A DNA stretch of 40,794 nucleotides, taken from contig WYBS01000022.1 in assembly GCA_011525755.1 (NCBI GenBank), positions 1 to 40,794 of the forward strand, in the 5' to 3' direction. The position numbers were made by a program, and so were the translations under genes. This DNA is from Planctomycetaceae bacterium. Lineage in GTDB: Bacteria; Planctomycetota; PLA2. This document shows, one piece after another, positions 1 through 7,409 of this stretch (its first letter is position 1; every line of letters starts with the position of its first letter). Below the pieces are notes generated by a model. It had not been told where the DNA came from, ran no database searches, and saw nothing but the letters and a program-made list of their open reading frames with translations.

Positions 1-105
1 AACCGCGAAACTCCAGGTGCCGCAGCGTCCCGCCGCAAACATATGCCTCCAAGGGGGTTACGGCGACCGATCACGGTGAAGGACACCCTTTCCGATAAGT
101 TTGGC

Positions 106-408
106 ATGGAACAGCGCGACGTTCGGCCGGACACCGCGGTGCTCGAGCGGCCGCCGGCCACCGCCCCCCGCGGTCCCGGCGCCCGCCCGAGGGTCCCCGG
201 CCCCGCCCCCGATCAGGTGCGCAGGAGCCAGGGCGTGCGCGACCTCGCCGGCGGCGCGACGCTCATCGGCGTCGGCCTCCTCTTCGGCGGGTCGATCTTC
301 GCCGGCGAGCCGACGATCCTCGACTGGATCTTCGATGGCCTCGGGATCTTCTGGATCTCGAAGGGGATCTACCTGCTCGCGACGTCGAGCTCGAAGCCCT
401 CCGTCTGA
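106..408 (+). CDS. Small predicted two-helix membrane protein
   Basis: A 100-residue protein of unknown function. Residues 1-45 are charged and rich in Pro and Arg. Two hydrophobic stretches follow, at about 49-67 and 72-92, suggesting a helical hairpin in the inner membrane. I chose the ATG at 106. The frame is open back to an ATG at 43, but those 21 extra codons include tta, ttt, ctt, cct and cca, unlike the G/C-ending codons after 106. No good Shine-Dalgarno precedes either start. The 3' end overlaps the end of the convergent B3/B4 gene by 40 bases. No family is recognised. Confidence 0.55.
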   Translation: MEQRDVRPDTAVLERPPATAPRGPGARPRVPGPAPDQVRRSQGVRDLAGGATLIGVGLLFGGSIFAGEPTILDWIFDGLGIFWISKGIYLLATSSSKPSV

Positions 409-992
409 GCGCCGGCCCGCCCGAGAAGCTCCCGGTACCACGCCGCGGCGTGCGCGAGCCGCGGCTCGTGCCCTGCGCACCCCCACACGACGGAGAGCGT
501 CCGCCGCGTCTCGGGCGTCGTTTTCGTCCGCTGCGAATCCTTCACCGCGTTGCCGCACGGCCCCTCCGCGTCGAAGAGGCACAAGAGCCCCGCGACATCG
601 ATCTCCTGCCCCGCCGCGTTGAACACGTAGCGCGCCCCCTCGCCCGCCACGGCGATCCGGAACGGCGGCCGCGCGCGGCCGAGGCAGACGACGCTGATCG
701 GCAGCCCGCTCGCGAGCGACACCGCGTTGCACGCGTCCACCGCGAGGTTGATCGATCCGAGCTGCCCCTCCCCCGCCGCGCGCACGAGGTACTCCGACGC
801 GGGCTTCCCGCGCCCGGTGGGCTTGTACCCCCCCTGCCGCAGCATGTCCCGCACCGCCGCGCGGACCTCCTCGCTCCGCGCGAGCGGCGCCTCCCCGTCG
901 AGCGTGAGCAGCGCCACGAGCCAAGGCGGCGACGCCATCTCGCCGAGCGGCCGAGGGAACGTCGTCTCGAAGCAGGCGACCTTCAGGTCCAT
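369..992 (-). CDS. B3/B4 domain protein (tRNA-editing-like fold)
   Basis: A 207-residue stand-alone B3/B4 domain, the fold of the editing module in the beta subunit of phenylalanyl-tRNA synthetase. Family-like stretches are the GYKPTGRGKPASEYL segment (residues 55-69), INLAVDACNAVSL (81-93) and the DSQRTKTTPETRRTL segment (152-166). Stand-alone members are suspected of clearing mischarged tRNA or binding nucleic acid, but the substrate here cannot be read from sequence. The start at 992 is where family-like sequence begins; the frame stays open upstream to 1217, but that part is low-complexity and overlies stem-loops. A TACAAT hexamer lies about 25 bases upstream. The end overlaps the convergent small membrane gene. 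Confidence 0.8.
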   Translation of the reverse strand: MDLKVACFETTFPRPLGEMASPPWLVALLTLDGEAPLARSEEVRAAVRDMLRQGGYKPTGRGKPASEYLVRAAGEGQLGSINLAVDACNAVSLASGLPISVVCLGRARPPFRIAVAGEGARYVFNAAGQEIDVAGLLCLFDAEGPCGNAVKDSQRTKTTPETRRTLSVVWGCAGHEPRLAHAAAWYRELLGRAGAQTEGFELDVASR

Positions 993-1000
993 GGATGGGA

Positions 1001-1017
1001 GGGGGCTCGGGGGAGGG
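1001..1017 (+). repeat. Dispersed G-run motif (G5-CTC-G5-AGGG)
   Basis: Two five-G runs around CTC, followed by AGGG, just upstream of the B3/B4 start. It is a variant of the G-run/CTCC/G-run family found through the window. Confidence 0.6.
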
Positions 1018-1023
1018 ATTGTA
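1018..1023 (-). promoter_or_regulatory. Possible -10 hexamer for the B3/B4 gene
   Basis: TACAAT on the minus strand, preceded by TTTTT, about 25 bases before the ATG at 992. No good -35 hexamer is visible, so this is weak. Confidence 0.3.
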
Positions 1024-1162
1024 AAAAGAGGAATCGCACCGCAGCGGAAGGTCCCCGCGCGCGTACTATGGGCATGGGGGCCGGGTCGCCACGGTACGAA
1101 CCCGCCCTCCCTCGGCGCCGGAGGAGAGAAGGCCGCCTTCTTGAACCTTGTCTTTTGAACCT

Positions 1163-1184
1163 CCCGGTCTTCGCCAAGACCGGG
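1163..1184. terminator. Perfect 9-bp stem-loop
   Basis: CCCGGTCTT and AAGACCGGG flank a four-base CGCC loop. No clean T-run follows on either strand. It could be a terminator or part of a structured leader for the downstream minus-strand B3/B4 gene. Confidence 0.5.
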
Positions 1185-1196
1185 TAGTCGCCAAAC

Positions 1197-1229
1197 GGGG
1201 CCTCGCCACCAACCCACCGGCGGGGCCCC
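1197..1229 (+). terminator. 11-bp GC-rich stem-loop followed by a T-rich stretch
   Basis: GGGGCCTCGCC pairs with GGCGGGGCCCC (one G-U type pair) around an 11-base loop. On the plus strand it is followed by AACTTTCTT, a terminator-like arrangement, but no plus-strand gene ends nearby. It lies 60 bases past the stop of the minus-strand lipoprotein gene. Confidence 0.45.
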
Positions 1230-1289
1230 AACTTTCTTGACTGCGGACGCGGCCTCCGGGTTCCGTGGACCTCCCGGATTCTCACGCCG

Positions 1290-1730
1290 TTACCACCGGC
1301 ACTTCACGACGCTCGGCGCGTCCAGCCGGACAGCGAAGGCCACGGGCCCCACCCCGGCGATCTCGCCCTCGGCCGCGAACTCCCGCACGCCCTCCGGCAG
1401 CGCCTCGAACGTGAGCCTGAGCCTCCGCGACCCCCGCGCCTCGACGCCGGTAAGGCCCGGGAGCTCCTCGACGCCCGAGACCTCGGTGAGCGCGAGCGTC
1501 CGCTCGCCGGCGAGCAGCCGGAACGCGGCGGCATCCCCCGGCGGCGCAACGGCGACGTCGCACGGCTCGTCCGCCTCGATCCGCAGCGTGAGCCGCGTCT
1601 CGTCGCCGCTCGTCCTCACCTCGTGCAGGAACACGTTCGGGACGTTCCGCCCCGCCTCGTTCACGCGGTAGCGCTGGCTGCAGGCGGCGGCGGCGGCCAG
1701 GAGAAGAAGGAGGGCGGCGCGTGTCATCAT
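1290..1730 (-). CDS. Small predicted lipoprotein
   Basis: A 146-residue secreted protein. The N-terminus is a hydrophobic signal (residues 3-16) ending in LAAAAAC, a lipobox with Cys17 as the likely lipid-modified residue. The remainder alternates beta-like segments with no catalytic motif, and the chain ends with CRW. Two adjacent ATG codons (1730 and 1727) could start it; a GAGG sits a few bases upstream. It lies 116 bases downstream of the cheR-like gene on the same strand, so they may be co-transcribed. Function unknown. Confidence 0.65.
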   Translation of the reverse strand: MMTRAALLLLLAAAAACSQRYRVNEAGRNVPNVFLHEVRTSGDETRLTLRIEADEPCDVAVAPPGDAAAFRLLAGERTLALTEVSGVEELPGLTGVEARGSRRLRLTFEALPEGVREFAAEGEIAGVGPVAFAVRLDAPSVVKCRW

Positions 1731-1753
1731 GTGCCTCGCGGACAAGGATAGCA

Positions 1754-1790
1754 GGGGGGGTGCGGGGGCCGGGCCCCCGGGCCCCCCCCG
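1754..1790. repeat. Palindromic G-run/C-run tract
   Basis: A seven-G run, TGC and a five-G run are followed by a palindromic GGGCCCCCGGGCC core and an eight-C run. It fills most of the gap between the cheR-like gene and the lipoprotein gene and could form a strong hairpin. It belongs with the dispersed G/C-run motifs. Confidence 0.55.
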
Positions 1791-1846
1791 CATCCTGCGC
1801 GCCGTGCTCGCGCTCCCGGGCCTCCTCGGCGCGGCGCGACCGTCCC

Positions 1847-2599
1847 TCATGGCCACCTCCGGGAGAAGAGGTTCAACCCCTTCGCGGCGCGATCGAAGGG
1901 GGGCGCGGGGGGAAGGGTCTCGTGGCGGCCGATCGCGAGGAGGCCATCCGGCGCGAGGCGTTCCGCGATGCCCTCGAGCACCTTGCGCTGGCGCTCCTCG
2001 TCGAAGTACGTGAAGGCGACGTAGCGGCAAAAGACGAGGTCGAACGGCCCCTCGGGCATCTCGCGGCGCAGGTCCATGAGGCGGAACTCCACGTTCGCGC
2101 GGAACCCGTCGCGGAGGCGGAAGGCGCCGTCCGCCGCCGCGAACGCGCGCGCCCGGTCCGCTTCGGGAAGGTCCTCGAGGCTCGACGCGCGGTAGATCCC
2201 CGCACGCGCGCGCTCGAGGAGCACGGGGTCGCGGTCGGTCGCGACGATCTCGAGGCCCCTTGCGAGGATCGCGACCGTGTAGGGCTCCTCGCCGGACGCG
2301 CAGCCCGCGCTCCAGCAGCGGCCGTGACGCCGCCTTAGACCGGGGAGCACCTCGCGGCGCAGATGGTCGAAGAGCGCGCGGTCGCGATAGAACTTGCTGA
2401 TCGTGATGTTCAGGAGCCCGTCGAGCGTCGCCAGCTCCGCAGGCGTTCCCTCGAGGAGACGACGGTAGGCGTCGAAGTCCTTGAGCCCAAGCTCCCGGAG
2501 GCGCCGCTCGATGCGCCGGAGGACCCTCCGCCTGACGCGCCGGAAGCCCTCGCAACGATATCCGAGGCGCGGAAGCGCCCAGCGCAGGAAGTCGTCCAT
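1847..2599 (-). CDS. CheR-type protein-glutamate O-methyltransferase
   Basis: A 250-residue SAM-dependent methyltransferase of the CheR family, which methylates glutamates on chemoreceptors. Features seen: an Arg-rich helical N-terminal part (about 1-60), the NITISKFYRD segment (64-73) corresponding to the family's N-T-x-F-F-R-D stretch, the SAM-binding SAGCASGEEPYT loop (97-108), TDRD (121-124) and FDLVFCRYVAFTYF (186-199). No cheA, cheB, cheW or receptor gene is in the window, so the substrate is unknown. A G-run motif lies inside the C-terminal coding part at 1898-1917. It is divergent from the membrane-protein gene 23 bases away and has no visible Shine-Dalgarno. Confidence 0.88.
   Translation of the reverse strand: MDDFLRWALPRLGYRCEGFRRVRRRVLRRIERRLRELGLKDFDAYRRLLEGTPAELATLDGLLNITISKFYRDRALFDHLRREVLPGLRRRHGRCWSAGCASGEEPYTVAILARGLEIVATDRDPVLLERARAGIYRASSLEDLPEADRARAFAAADGAFRLRDGFRANVEFRLMDLRREMPEGPFDLVFCRYVAFTYFDEERQRKVLEGIAERLAPDGLLAIGRHETLPPAPPFDRAAKGLNLFSRRWP
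1898..1917 (+). repeat. Dispersed G-run motif inside the cheR-like CDS
   Basis: G6-CGC-G6-AA-GGG. An almost identical G6-CGC-G6-AGGG occurs at 17636-17654 inside another CDS. Here it encodes the Pro-rich end of the methyltransferase. Confidence 0.65.
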
Positions 2600-2622
2600 C
2601 GGCGTAGCATCGGCATCGTAGC

Positions 2623-3282
2623 GTGGGGTACCGGCGGATGCTCCTCTGGTGCGCGGTCTTCGCGACGGCGTTCGGCGTGATCGAGGGCGCCGTCGTCGTC
2701 TACCTGCGCGAGATCTACTACCCCGAGGGGTTCGGCTTCCCGCTCCGGGAGATGGCGCCGCGGCTGCTTCTGACCGAGCTCGTGCGCGAGGCGGCGACGA
2801 TCCTGCTGCTCCTCGCGGCGGCGATGCTCGCGGAGCGGCGGCCGCTGCGCCGGTTCGCGGTCTTCGCGTTCTGCTTCGGCGTCTGGGACATCACCTACTA
2901 CGCGGCGCTCAAGGCGTTCCTCGGCTGGCCGCCCTCGCTGCTCACGTGGGACATCCTCTTCCTGATCCCGCTGCCGTGGACGGGGCCGGTGCTCGCGCCG
3001 GCGCTCGTCTCGCTCGCGCTCGTCGCGGCCGCCATCGCCCTCCTTCGCAGGCCAAAGGACTCGGCACCCTTCCTGCGGCCGGTCGACTGGGCCGTCGAGG
3101 TCGTCGCGGGCCTCGTCGTCATCGCGTCGTTCCTCTGGAACGCCCCGGACCTCGCCGGGAGCGAGGCCTCGCTCTCCTACCCCTGGTGGCTCTTCGCGAT
3201 CGGCTACGGCGGCGGCGTGCTCTGGATCCTGCGCAGGGCCCTAGGGTCTGTCTCGAAAGTCGGCCGTAAGGACCGAGGCTGA
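2623..3282 (+). CDS. Polytopic membrane protein with element-derived C-terminus
   Basis: A 219-residue protein with about six hydrophobic segments (roughly 7-27, 48-67, 76-96, 104-140 as one or two, 153-172 and 187-205). Aromatic residues are frequent, including WDITYYAALK. No family is recognised. The GTG at 2623 puts two Arg residues before the first helix; the ATG at 2638 is the alternative. The last 12 residues (208-219, starting GSVSK) and the stop codon are encoded by the left end of the inverted-repeat element at 3244-3406. The native C-terminus therefore appears to have been replaced, after all transmembrane segments. Confidence 0.7.
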   Translation: MGYRRMLLWCAVFATAFGVIEGAVVVYLREIYYPEGFGFPLREMAPRLLLTELVREAATILLLLAAAMLAERRPLRRFAVFAFCFGVWDITYYAALKAFLGWPPSLLTWDILFLIPLPWTGPVLAPALVSLALVAAAIALLRRPKDSAPFLRPVDWAVEVVAGLVVIASFLWNAPDLAGSEASLSYPWWLFAIGYGGGVLWILRRALGSVSKVGRKDRG

Positions 3283-3406
3283 GCGAGCCGCCGCCAGACG
3301 AGGAAGGCCGACGAGCCGTATGGACGGAGAAACACGGTGAGGAGGCCTGACGAAGTATGGCGGCGGCGTGGCCAGCCGAATCCAGGACGACTTTTCGGAC
3401 AGACCC
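3244..3406. mobile_element. MITE-like inverted-repeat element
   Basis: A 163-bp element with terminal inverted repeats. The left end 3244-3262 and the reverse complement of 3388-3406 match at 16 of 19 positions and share GGGTCTGTC exactly. The repeat continues inward imperfectly: a GCCGCCGCCA block followed about ten bases later by AGGCC occurs in both arms, so the whole element could fold into one long hairpin. It has no coding capacity for a transposase and is too short for an insertion sequence, which fits a non-autonomous miniature element. A target-site duplication is not clear (CTA before, TCG after). It ends the upstream membrane gene and separates it from the phosphatase gene. Confidence 0.7.
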
Positions 3407-3410
3407 TCGT

Positions 3411-3426
3411 CCCCCGGAGCCCCCCC
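3411..3426 (-). repeat. Dispersed G-run motif (G7-CTCC-G5)
   Basis: C5-GGAG-C7 on the plus strand. The reverse complement is identical to 11707-11722 and 37243-37258. It lies directly beside the MITE-like element, upstream of the phosphatase gene. Confidence 0.75.
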
Positions 3427-3459
3427 TGATTCCGTTCGGAGCCCGGTAGACTCCACGCC

Positions 3460-5409
3460 GTGGCGCGCACGCTCTCCATCCGGTCGCGGCTCGTCGGCAT
3501 CCTGCTCCTCGTGATCGTCGTCTTCGGCGGCGCGACGCTCCTCATCTCGATGCTCATCGCGCGGCGGGCGGTGCGCACGCTGTCGCACGAGCTCATCGCG
3601 CGGCAGGCGGACGGCGTCGCGGACCAGCTCGAGGGGTTCTTCGCGCCCATCCGCGGCGCGATCGACATCGGCGAGGCGTGGGGCAAGGAGGGCATCCTCG
3701 ATCCCGACCAGCCCGAGCGCCTTCGCGCGCTGCTCCAGCCCGTCCTCGAGAAGTACCCGCAGATGTCCGCCGCGCTCGTCGCCGACGACCGCGGGCGCGA
3801 GTTCATGCTGCTGCGCAAGGAAGGGAAGTGGATCACGCGGCAGACGCGGCGCGACGAGTGGGGAACGCGCGCCAAGTGGACCGAGGACGGGAAGGAGGAG
3901 TGGCGCGAGATCGACTACGACCCGCGCACGCGACCGTGGTTCGTGGGCGCGATGGAGCGGCGCGAGAAGGAAGTGCGGATCTTCTGGGCGGAGCCCTACC
4001 GGTTCTTCACGACGGGGCAGCCGGGAATCACCGCCGCCGCGGCATTCCGGAGCGGCGACCGCGACCGCGTCCTCGGCTTCGACGTCGCGCTCGAGGACAT
4101 CTCGAAGTTCACGATGGGGCTCGGTCCGCTCGACGATGCGACGGTCTTCGTCGTCACCGCGAGCCAGCTCGTCGTCGGTCTCCCGGCCCAGATGGCGCGC
4201 CGCCCGCCCGAGGCGCGCCGGGAAGCGCTGCTGCACCCGGTCGCGGACCTCGGCATCCCCGTCCTCGCCGACGCGCTCTCGCTCCCGCTCGGCCAGAAGG
4301 AGGCCGCCCGGTTCGAGAGCGGCGGCGAGGCGTGGTGGGGAGGGCGGCGTCTCTACGGGCCCGCGCTCGAGATCACCGTCGCGGTCCCCGAGAAGAAGAT
4401 CCTCTCCGGCCTCGAGGACACGCGCTTCTGGCTCGGCGCGCTCATCGTCGTGATCCTCGTCTTCGCGCTCTGGCGGGCGACGTCGCTCGCGCGCCGCTTC
4501 GCGCGGCCGATCGAGGGGCTCGTGGCGGAGAGCGAGCGGCTGAGCCGCGGCGACCTCGAGCCGGGTCCGCCGATCGGGACGCCGATCACCGAGCTGCGCC
4601 GCCTTGCCGACGCGCAGGACCGGATGCGCGAGTCCCTGAAGAAGCTCGTCCAGCTCGAAGGCGAACTGCGCGTCGCCCGGAGGATCCAGCAGGACACGTT
4701 CCCGGCGAAGCTGCCGGATCTCCCCGGCTACGACTGCGCCGGCTTCTCCCTCCCGGCGGCCGAGACCGGAGGCGACTCGTACGACGCGGTCGGGCTCGGG
4801 CCCGACGGCGCGGTCACCGGCGGCGCCGCCGCGCGTGCGATCTTCCTCGTCGCCGACGCGACCGGCCACGGCATCGGCCCGGCGCTCTCCGTCGCCCAGG
4901 TGCGCGCGATGCTGCGCATGGCGGTGCGCGCCGGCCGCGGCATCGACGAGATCGTGCGCCATCTGAACGAGCAGCTCCACGACGACCTCGAGTCGGGGAG
5001 ATTCGTGACGGCGTGGTTCGGGGACCTCGACGCCCGCACGGGCACGCTCACGAGCTTCAGCGCCGGGCAGGGCCCGCTCCTCCGCTACGATGCCCGCCGC
5101 GGCGCGTGGGAGGAACGCGGCTCGGACCTCCCCCCGCTCGGCATCGTCGCGTCGCTCGCGATCGAGGTGCCCCCTCCGGTCGAGATGCGCCCGGGCGACC
5201 TCTTCCTCGTCCTCTCGGACGGCTTCTACGAGGCGGCGGCCCCCGGGGGCGAGCTCTTCGGCGCGGACCGCGTGCGCGCGCTCGTCGAACGCCGCCGCGC
5301 GGAGCCGGCCGAGCGGATCCTCGCGGGGCTGCGCGAGGCCGTCGACGCGCACCTCGCCGGCGCGCCGGCCGCGGACGACCGTACGGCGCTGCTGATCAAG
5401 CGCGTCTAG
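3460..5409 (+). CDS. Membrane receptor with HAMP and SpoIIE/PP2C phosphatase domain
   Basis: A 649-residue signalling protein that couples an extracytoplasmic sensor to a cytoplasmic serine/threonine phosphatase. TM1 is about 11-33 and TM2 about 324-343. Residues 40-315 between them resemble a dCache sensor, including RTRPWFVGAM and the AEPYRFFTTGQPGI segment. HAMP spans about 344-398, followed by a short coiled coil with VARRIQQDTFP. The SpoIIE-type PP2C domain (about 425-649) has GGDSYD (437-442), DATGHG (466-471), SDGFYEA (586-592) and DDRTAL (639-644), the expected metal-binding acidic residues. Such proteins usually act on anti-sigma-factor antagonists, but none is encoded nearby. GTG start; it follows the MITE-like element by 53 bases. 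Confidence 0.88.
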   Translation: MARTLSIRSRLVGILLLVIVVFGGATLLISMLIARRAVRTLSHELIARQADGVADQLEGFFAPIRGAIDIGEAWGKEGILDPDQPERLRALLQPVLEKYPQMSAALVADDRGREFMLLRKEGKWITRQTRRDEWGTRAKWTEDGKEEWREIDYDPRTRPWFVGAMERREKEVRIFWAEPYRFFTTGQPGITAAAAFRSGDRDRVLGFDVALEDISKFTMGLGPLDDATVFVVTASQLVVGLPAQMARRPPEARREALLHPVADLGIPVLADALSLPLGQKEAARFESGGEAWWGGRRLYGPALEITVAVPEKKILSGLEDTRFWLGALIVVILVFALWRATSLARRFARPIEGLVAESERLSRGDLEPGPPIGTPITELRRLADAQDRMRESLKKLVQLEGELRVARRIQQDTFPAKLPDLPGYDCAGFSLPAAETGGDSYDAVGLGPDGAVTGGAAARAIFLVADATGHGIGPALSVAQVRAMLRMAVRAGRGIDEIVRHLNEQLHDDLESGRFVTAWFGDLDARTGTLTSFSAGQGPLLRYDARRGAWEERGSDLPPLGIVASLAIEVPPPVEMRPGDLFLVLSDGFYEAAAPGGELFGADRVRALVERRRAEPAERILAGLREAVDAHLAGAPAADDRTALLIKRV

Positions 5410-5550
5410 AGGTTCCGGCCGAAGCGGGCGCCGGAGGAACGAGCCCGGCACCGCATTCCGGGCACGGCGCTCGCATACGGCCCGAGGCGGAGGCGCCCCG
5501 CGCGCGGCCCCTGCGGCCGGCGTGGAATCCTCCGCGCAGGAGGGCTCGCC

Positions 5551-5898
5551 ATGCGGAAAGCCGAGATGAAGGGCTACGAGAGCCGGCTCCTCGAGCTGAG
5601 CGAGCGGCTCCGCGCGACGGTCGACGACCTTGACGACGAGATCGTCGGGGAGCGCGCGTCCCAGGGCGACCTCGCGCACTTCGGCACCCACAACGCCGAC
5701 CACGACACCGAGTTCCTCGAGGTGGACGAGGCTGCCGAGCGGAACGAGGTGGCGATGCTCAACGCGGTCGAGGCCGCGCTCGCGCGCATCGGGAAGGGGA
5801 CGTTCGGCGTCTGCGAGGAGTGCGGGAAGCCGATCGCGAGGGAGAGGCTCGACGCCGTCCCCTACGCCGCGCGCTGCACCGCCTGCGAGCAGGGCTAG
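5551..5898 (+). CDS. DksA/TraR-type C4 zinc-finger protein
   Basis: A 115-residue protein with an N-terminal helical part (about 8-80) and a C-terminal four-cysteine zinc finger: Cys88 and Cys91 in CEEC, Cys109 and Cys112 in CTAC. In this family the helices reach into the RNA polymerase secondary channel and modulate initiation, as in the stringent response. The acidic region LAHFGTHNADHDTEFLEVDE (41-60) is typical of the short DksA/TraR group. A GGAGG eight bases before the ATG supports the start. It is convergent with the mini membrane gene, with only nine bases between them. Confidence 0.85.
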   Translation: MRKAEMKGYESRLLELSERLRATVDDLDDEIVGERASQGDLAHFGTHNADHDTEFLEVDEAAERNEVAMLNAVEAALARIGKGTFGVCEECGKPIARERLDAVPYAARCTACEQG

Positions 5899-5907
5899 CT
5901 AGCCAAG

Positions 5908-6093
5908 CTAAGGGGATGGGCCCCGGGAAGGGGCGAGGAGCCGAGCGACCCCCGCGCCCGCGAGCGCGCCCAGGACGCCCGCGACGGCGACCAGGACGAC
6001 CCCCGCGCCGAGCACCGCGCCGAGGGCCACGCCAAGGCTGCTGCCGAACGCCGCGCCGAGGCTGTAGCGGAAGGTCTTCGAGACGTCCTGCAC
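5908..6093 (-). CDS. Glycine-rich mini membrane protein
   Basis: A 61-residue candidate gene. After VQDVSKTFRYS, the rest is one long small-residue hydrophobic stretch with repeated G-x3-G spacing, like a glycine-zipper helix or tight hairpin (about 11-52), ending in a basic, Pro-rich tail. The GTG at 6093 is chosen because codon use becomes typical there; codons just upstream (GGT, AAA, AAA) are atypical. The frame stays open far upstream, but there it is only the complement of the DUF4139-like gene. No clear Shine-Dalgarno is seen; a dyad lies just upstream. Function unknown. Confidence 0.5.
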   Translation of the reverse strand: MQDVSKTFRYSLGAAFGSSLGVALGAVLGAGVVLVAVAGVLGALAGAGVARLLAPSRGPSP

Positions 6094-6099
6094 CGTTTT

Positions 6100-6119
6100 G
6101 ACCCAGTGTTTACCGGGTC
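6100..6119. promoter_or_regulatory. Interrupted palindrome between divergent genes
   Basis: GACCCAGTGTTTACCGGGTC: GACCC/GGGTC and GT/AC arms with one mismatch, around TGTTTA-like centre bases. It lies 6 bases before the mini membrane gene and 52 before the DUF4139-like gene, so it could be an operator for either. No regulator is identifiable. Confidence 0.35.
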
Positions 6120-6133
6120 CCCCCCGCCCCCCC
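6119..6133 (-). repeat. Two-tract C-run motif (C7-G-C7)
   Basis: C7-G-C7 followed by AAGAACTTTCCC, in the divergent promoter region. It is a looser member of the dispersed G/C-run family. Confidence 0.5.
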
Positions 6134-6171
6134 AAGAACTTTCCCGAAGACGTTCCGTCTGAATCGTCGTC

Positions 6172-7386
6172 ATGCGAAAGACGACGTTCGCCCTCCTCCT
6201 CCTCCTCGTTCCCGTCTCGCCCGCCGCCGCGCGCGTGAAGCTCGCGGCCCTGCCGCCGCGCGAGCGCGTGGAGATCCAGCTCGACCACGGCCGCTACACC
6301 CTCGTCGAGGAGGAGCGCGTCGTGCCCCTGCTCGCCTGGAGCGCCGAGGCGGGCAACAACCTCGTCGACTTCAGCTGGGCGAACGCGCAGGTGGACAAGG
6401 ACTCGGTCCTCTTCCGCCCCGTCGCGGTCCGCGAGGGCGACGCCTTCCGGCCGCTCCGGGACGGCGAGGTGAAGGTCGTGAACGTCGCCTACCCGCCCAA
6501 CGAGAACGCCCTCGTCTTCGAGGTGTTCTCGAAGGAGGCGTGCGCCGCGAAGGTGCGGGTGAGCTACCTCATCCGCAATCTCGGCCGCACGTTCGCGTAC
6601 CGCGCGGTCGCGGATCGCGACGAGCAGTTCCTCGCGCTGAAGACCTACCTCGTCCTCGGCAACCGCTCCGGCGAGGAGTTCGCCGGCGCGCGCGTGTGGG
6701 CCGGCATCGGGCCGCGGATCGATGCGGGCCCCGACGACGGCGACGATGTGCGGCTGCTCGTGGACCGCGCGACCAAGGTGCCCGTGAGGAAGACCTTCAC
6801 GTTCGACTGGTACGCGCACGGGCCGCTCTCCGCGGAGAAGCCCTTCGCCTCCAGGGTGCTCATGCACTACGCGCTCCGGAACGACGAGAGGAACGGCCTC
6901 GGCCGCTTCCCGCTGCCCTCCGGCAAGGCGCGCGTCTTCCTCGACGACGGCAAGGGCGGCGAGGCGTTCCTCGGCGAGGACTGGGTCTCCCTGACGCCGC
7001 TCGACGGCCTTGCGCGGATCTTCCTCGGCGAGGCGCGCGACGTCGTCTGCACGCGCACGATCGAGCGGAACGAGCGCCGCCCCGTCGAGGGGAACCTCTT
7101 CCACCAGGAGATCCGCCTGCGCTACGAGATAGAGAACTTCCGCGACAAGCCCGCGACGCTCGACATCGTGGAGCAGCTGAACCGCCTCGCCGCCGAGTAC
7201 GGCACGCGCCCGCCGGGCGACGTCGAGTGGGAGCTGCTCGACGGCACGACGGACGGGATCGGGCTCTCGACCGGGAAGGGCGGCGCGCTGCCGGTCCTCT
7301 CGGTCGACCTCGCCCCGCGCCCGAAGGAGGGCGCGGTGGGAAAGCGCGTCGTGACCTTCCATCTCCTCCTCAAGAACCTCTGGTGA
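6172..7386 (+). CDS. Secreted DUF4139-like protein (first of a tandem pair)
   Basis: A 404-residue exported protein with a signal peptide at 1-20 (ends AAA). It shares with the next gene an N-terminal layout of a VEIQLDHGRYTLVEEERVVPL-type strand region, the phrase FSWANAQVDKDSVLFRP (compare FSWANTLIDPTSVEFRP), then a beta-rich DUF4139-like body with LVLGNRSGEEFAGARV and a late EIRLRYEIENFRDKP strand. DUF4139 proteins are secreted or periplasmic beta proteins of unclear role, also seen as C-terminal mucoidy-like repeats in other bacteria. No enzyme motif is visible. A 23-base gap to the second copy suggests one transcript. The start ATG lacks a strong Shine-Dalgarno. Confidence 0.7.
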   Translation: MRKTTFALLLLLVPVSPAAARVKLAALPPRERVEIQLDHGRYTLVEEERVVPLLAWSAEAGNNLVDFSWANAQVDKDSVLFRPVAVREGDAFRPLRDGEVKVVNVAYPPNENALVFEVFSKEACAAKVRVSYLIRNLGRTFAYRAVADRDEQFLALKTYLVLGNRSGEEFAGARVWAGIGPRIDAGPDDGDDVRLLVDRATKVPVRKTFTFDWYAHGPLSAEKPFASRVLMHYALRNDERNGLGRFPLPSGKARVFLDDGKGGEAFLGEDWVSLTPLDGLARIFLGEARDVVCTRTIERNERRPVEGNLFHQEIRLRYEIENFRDKPATLDIVEQLNRLAAEYGTRPPGDVEWELLDGTTDGIGLSTGKGGALPVLSVDLAPRPKEGAVGKRVVTFHLLLKNLW

Positions 7387-7409
7387 TCGCAGCACGGAGC
7401 TTTACACCC

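Larger units (their letters stand above)
993..1289. other. Gene-free stretch with two strong stem-loops
   Basis: No convincing gene lies here, although frames stay open. The region holds a perfect 9-bp stem-loop (1163-1184), an 11-bp stem-loop with one G-U type pair (1197-1229), a direct repeat of TTGAACCT (1141-1148 and 1155-1162), and a G-run motif at 1001-1017. It lies between two minus-strand genes, so it could be a lipoprotein-gene terminator, a structured leader for the B3/B4 gene, or both. Confidence 0.6.

Noticed and set aside
5410-5550. Tiny minus-strand frame with a CPECG motif
   Set aside because: Only 26 codons with one Cys pair, no Shine-Dalgarno; more likely chance in GC-rich intergenic DNA. 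The weak hairpin just after the phosphatase stop was also too irregular to list.
3241-5703. Long open minus-strand frame opposite the phosphatase gene
   Set aside because: Shadow of the phosphatase gene, with no recognisable motifs.
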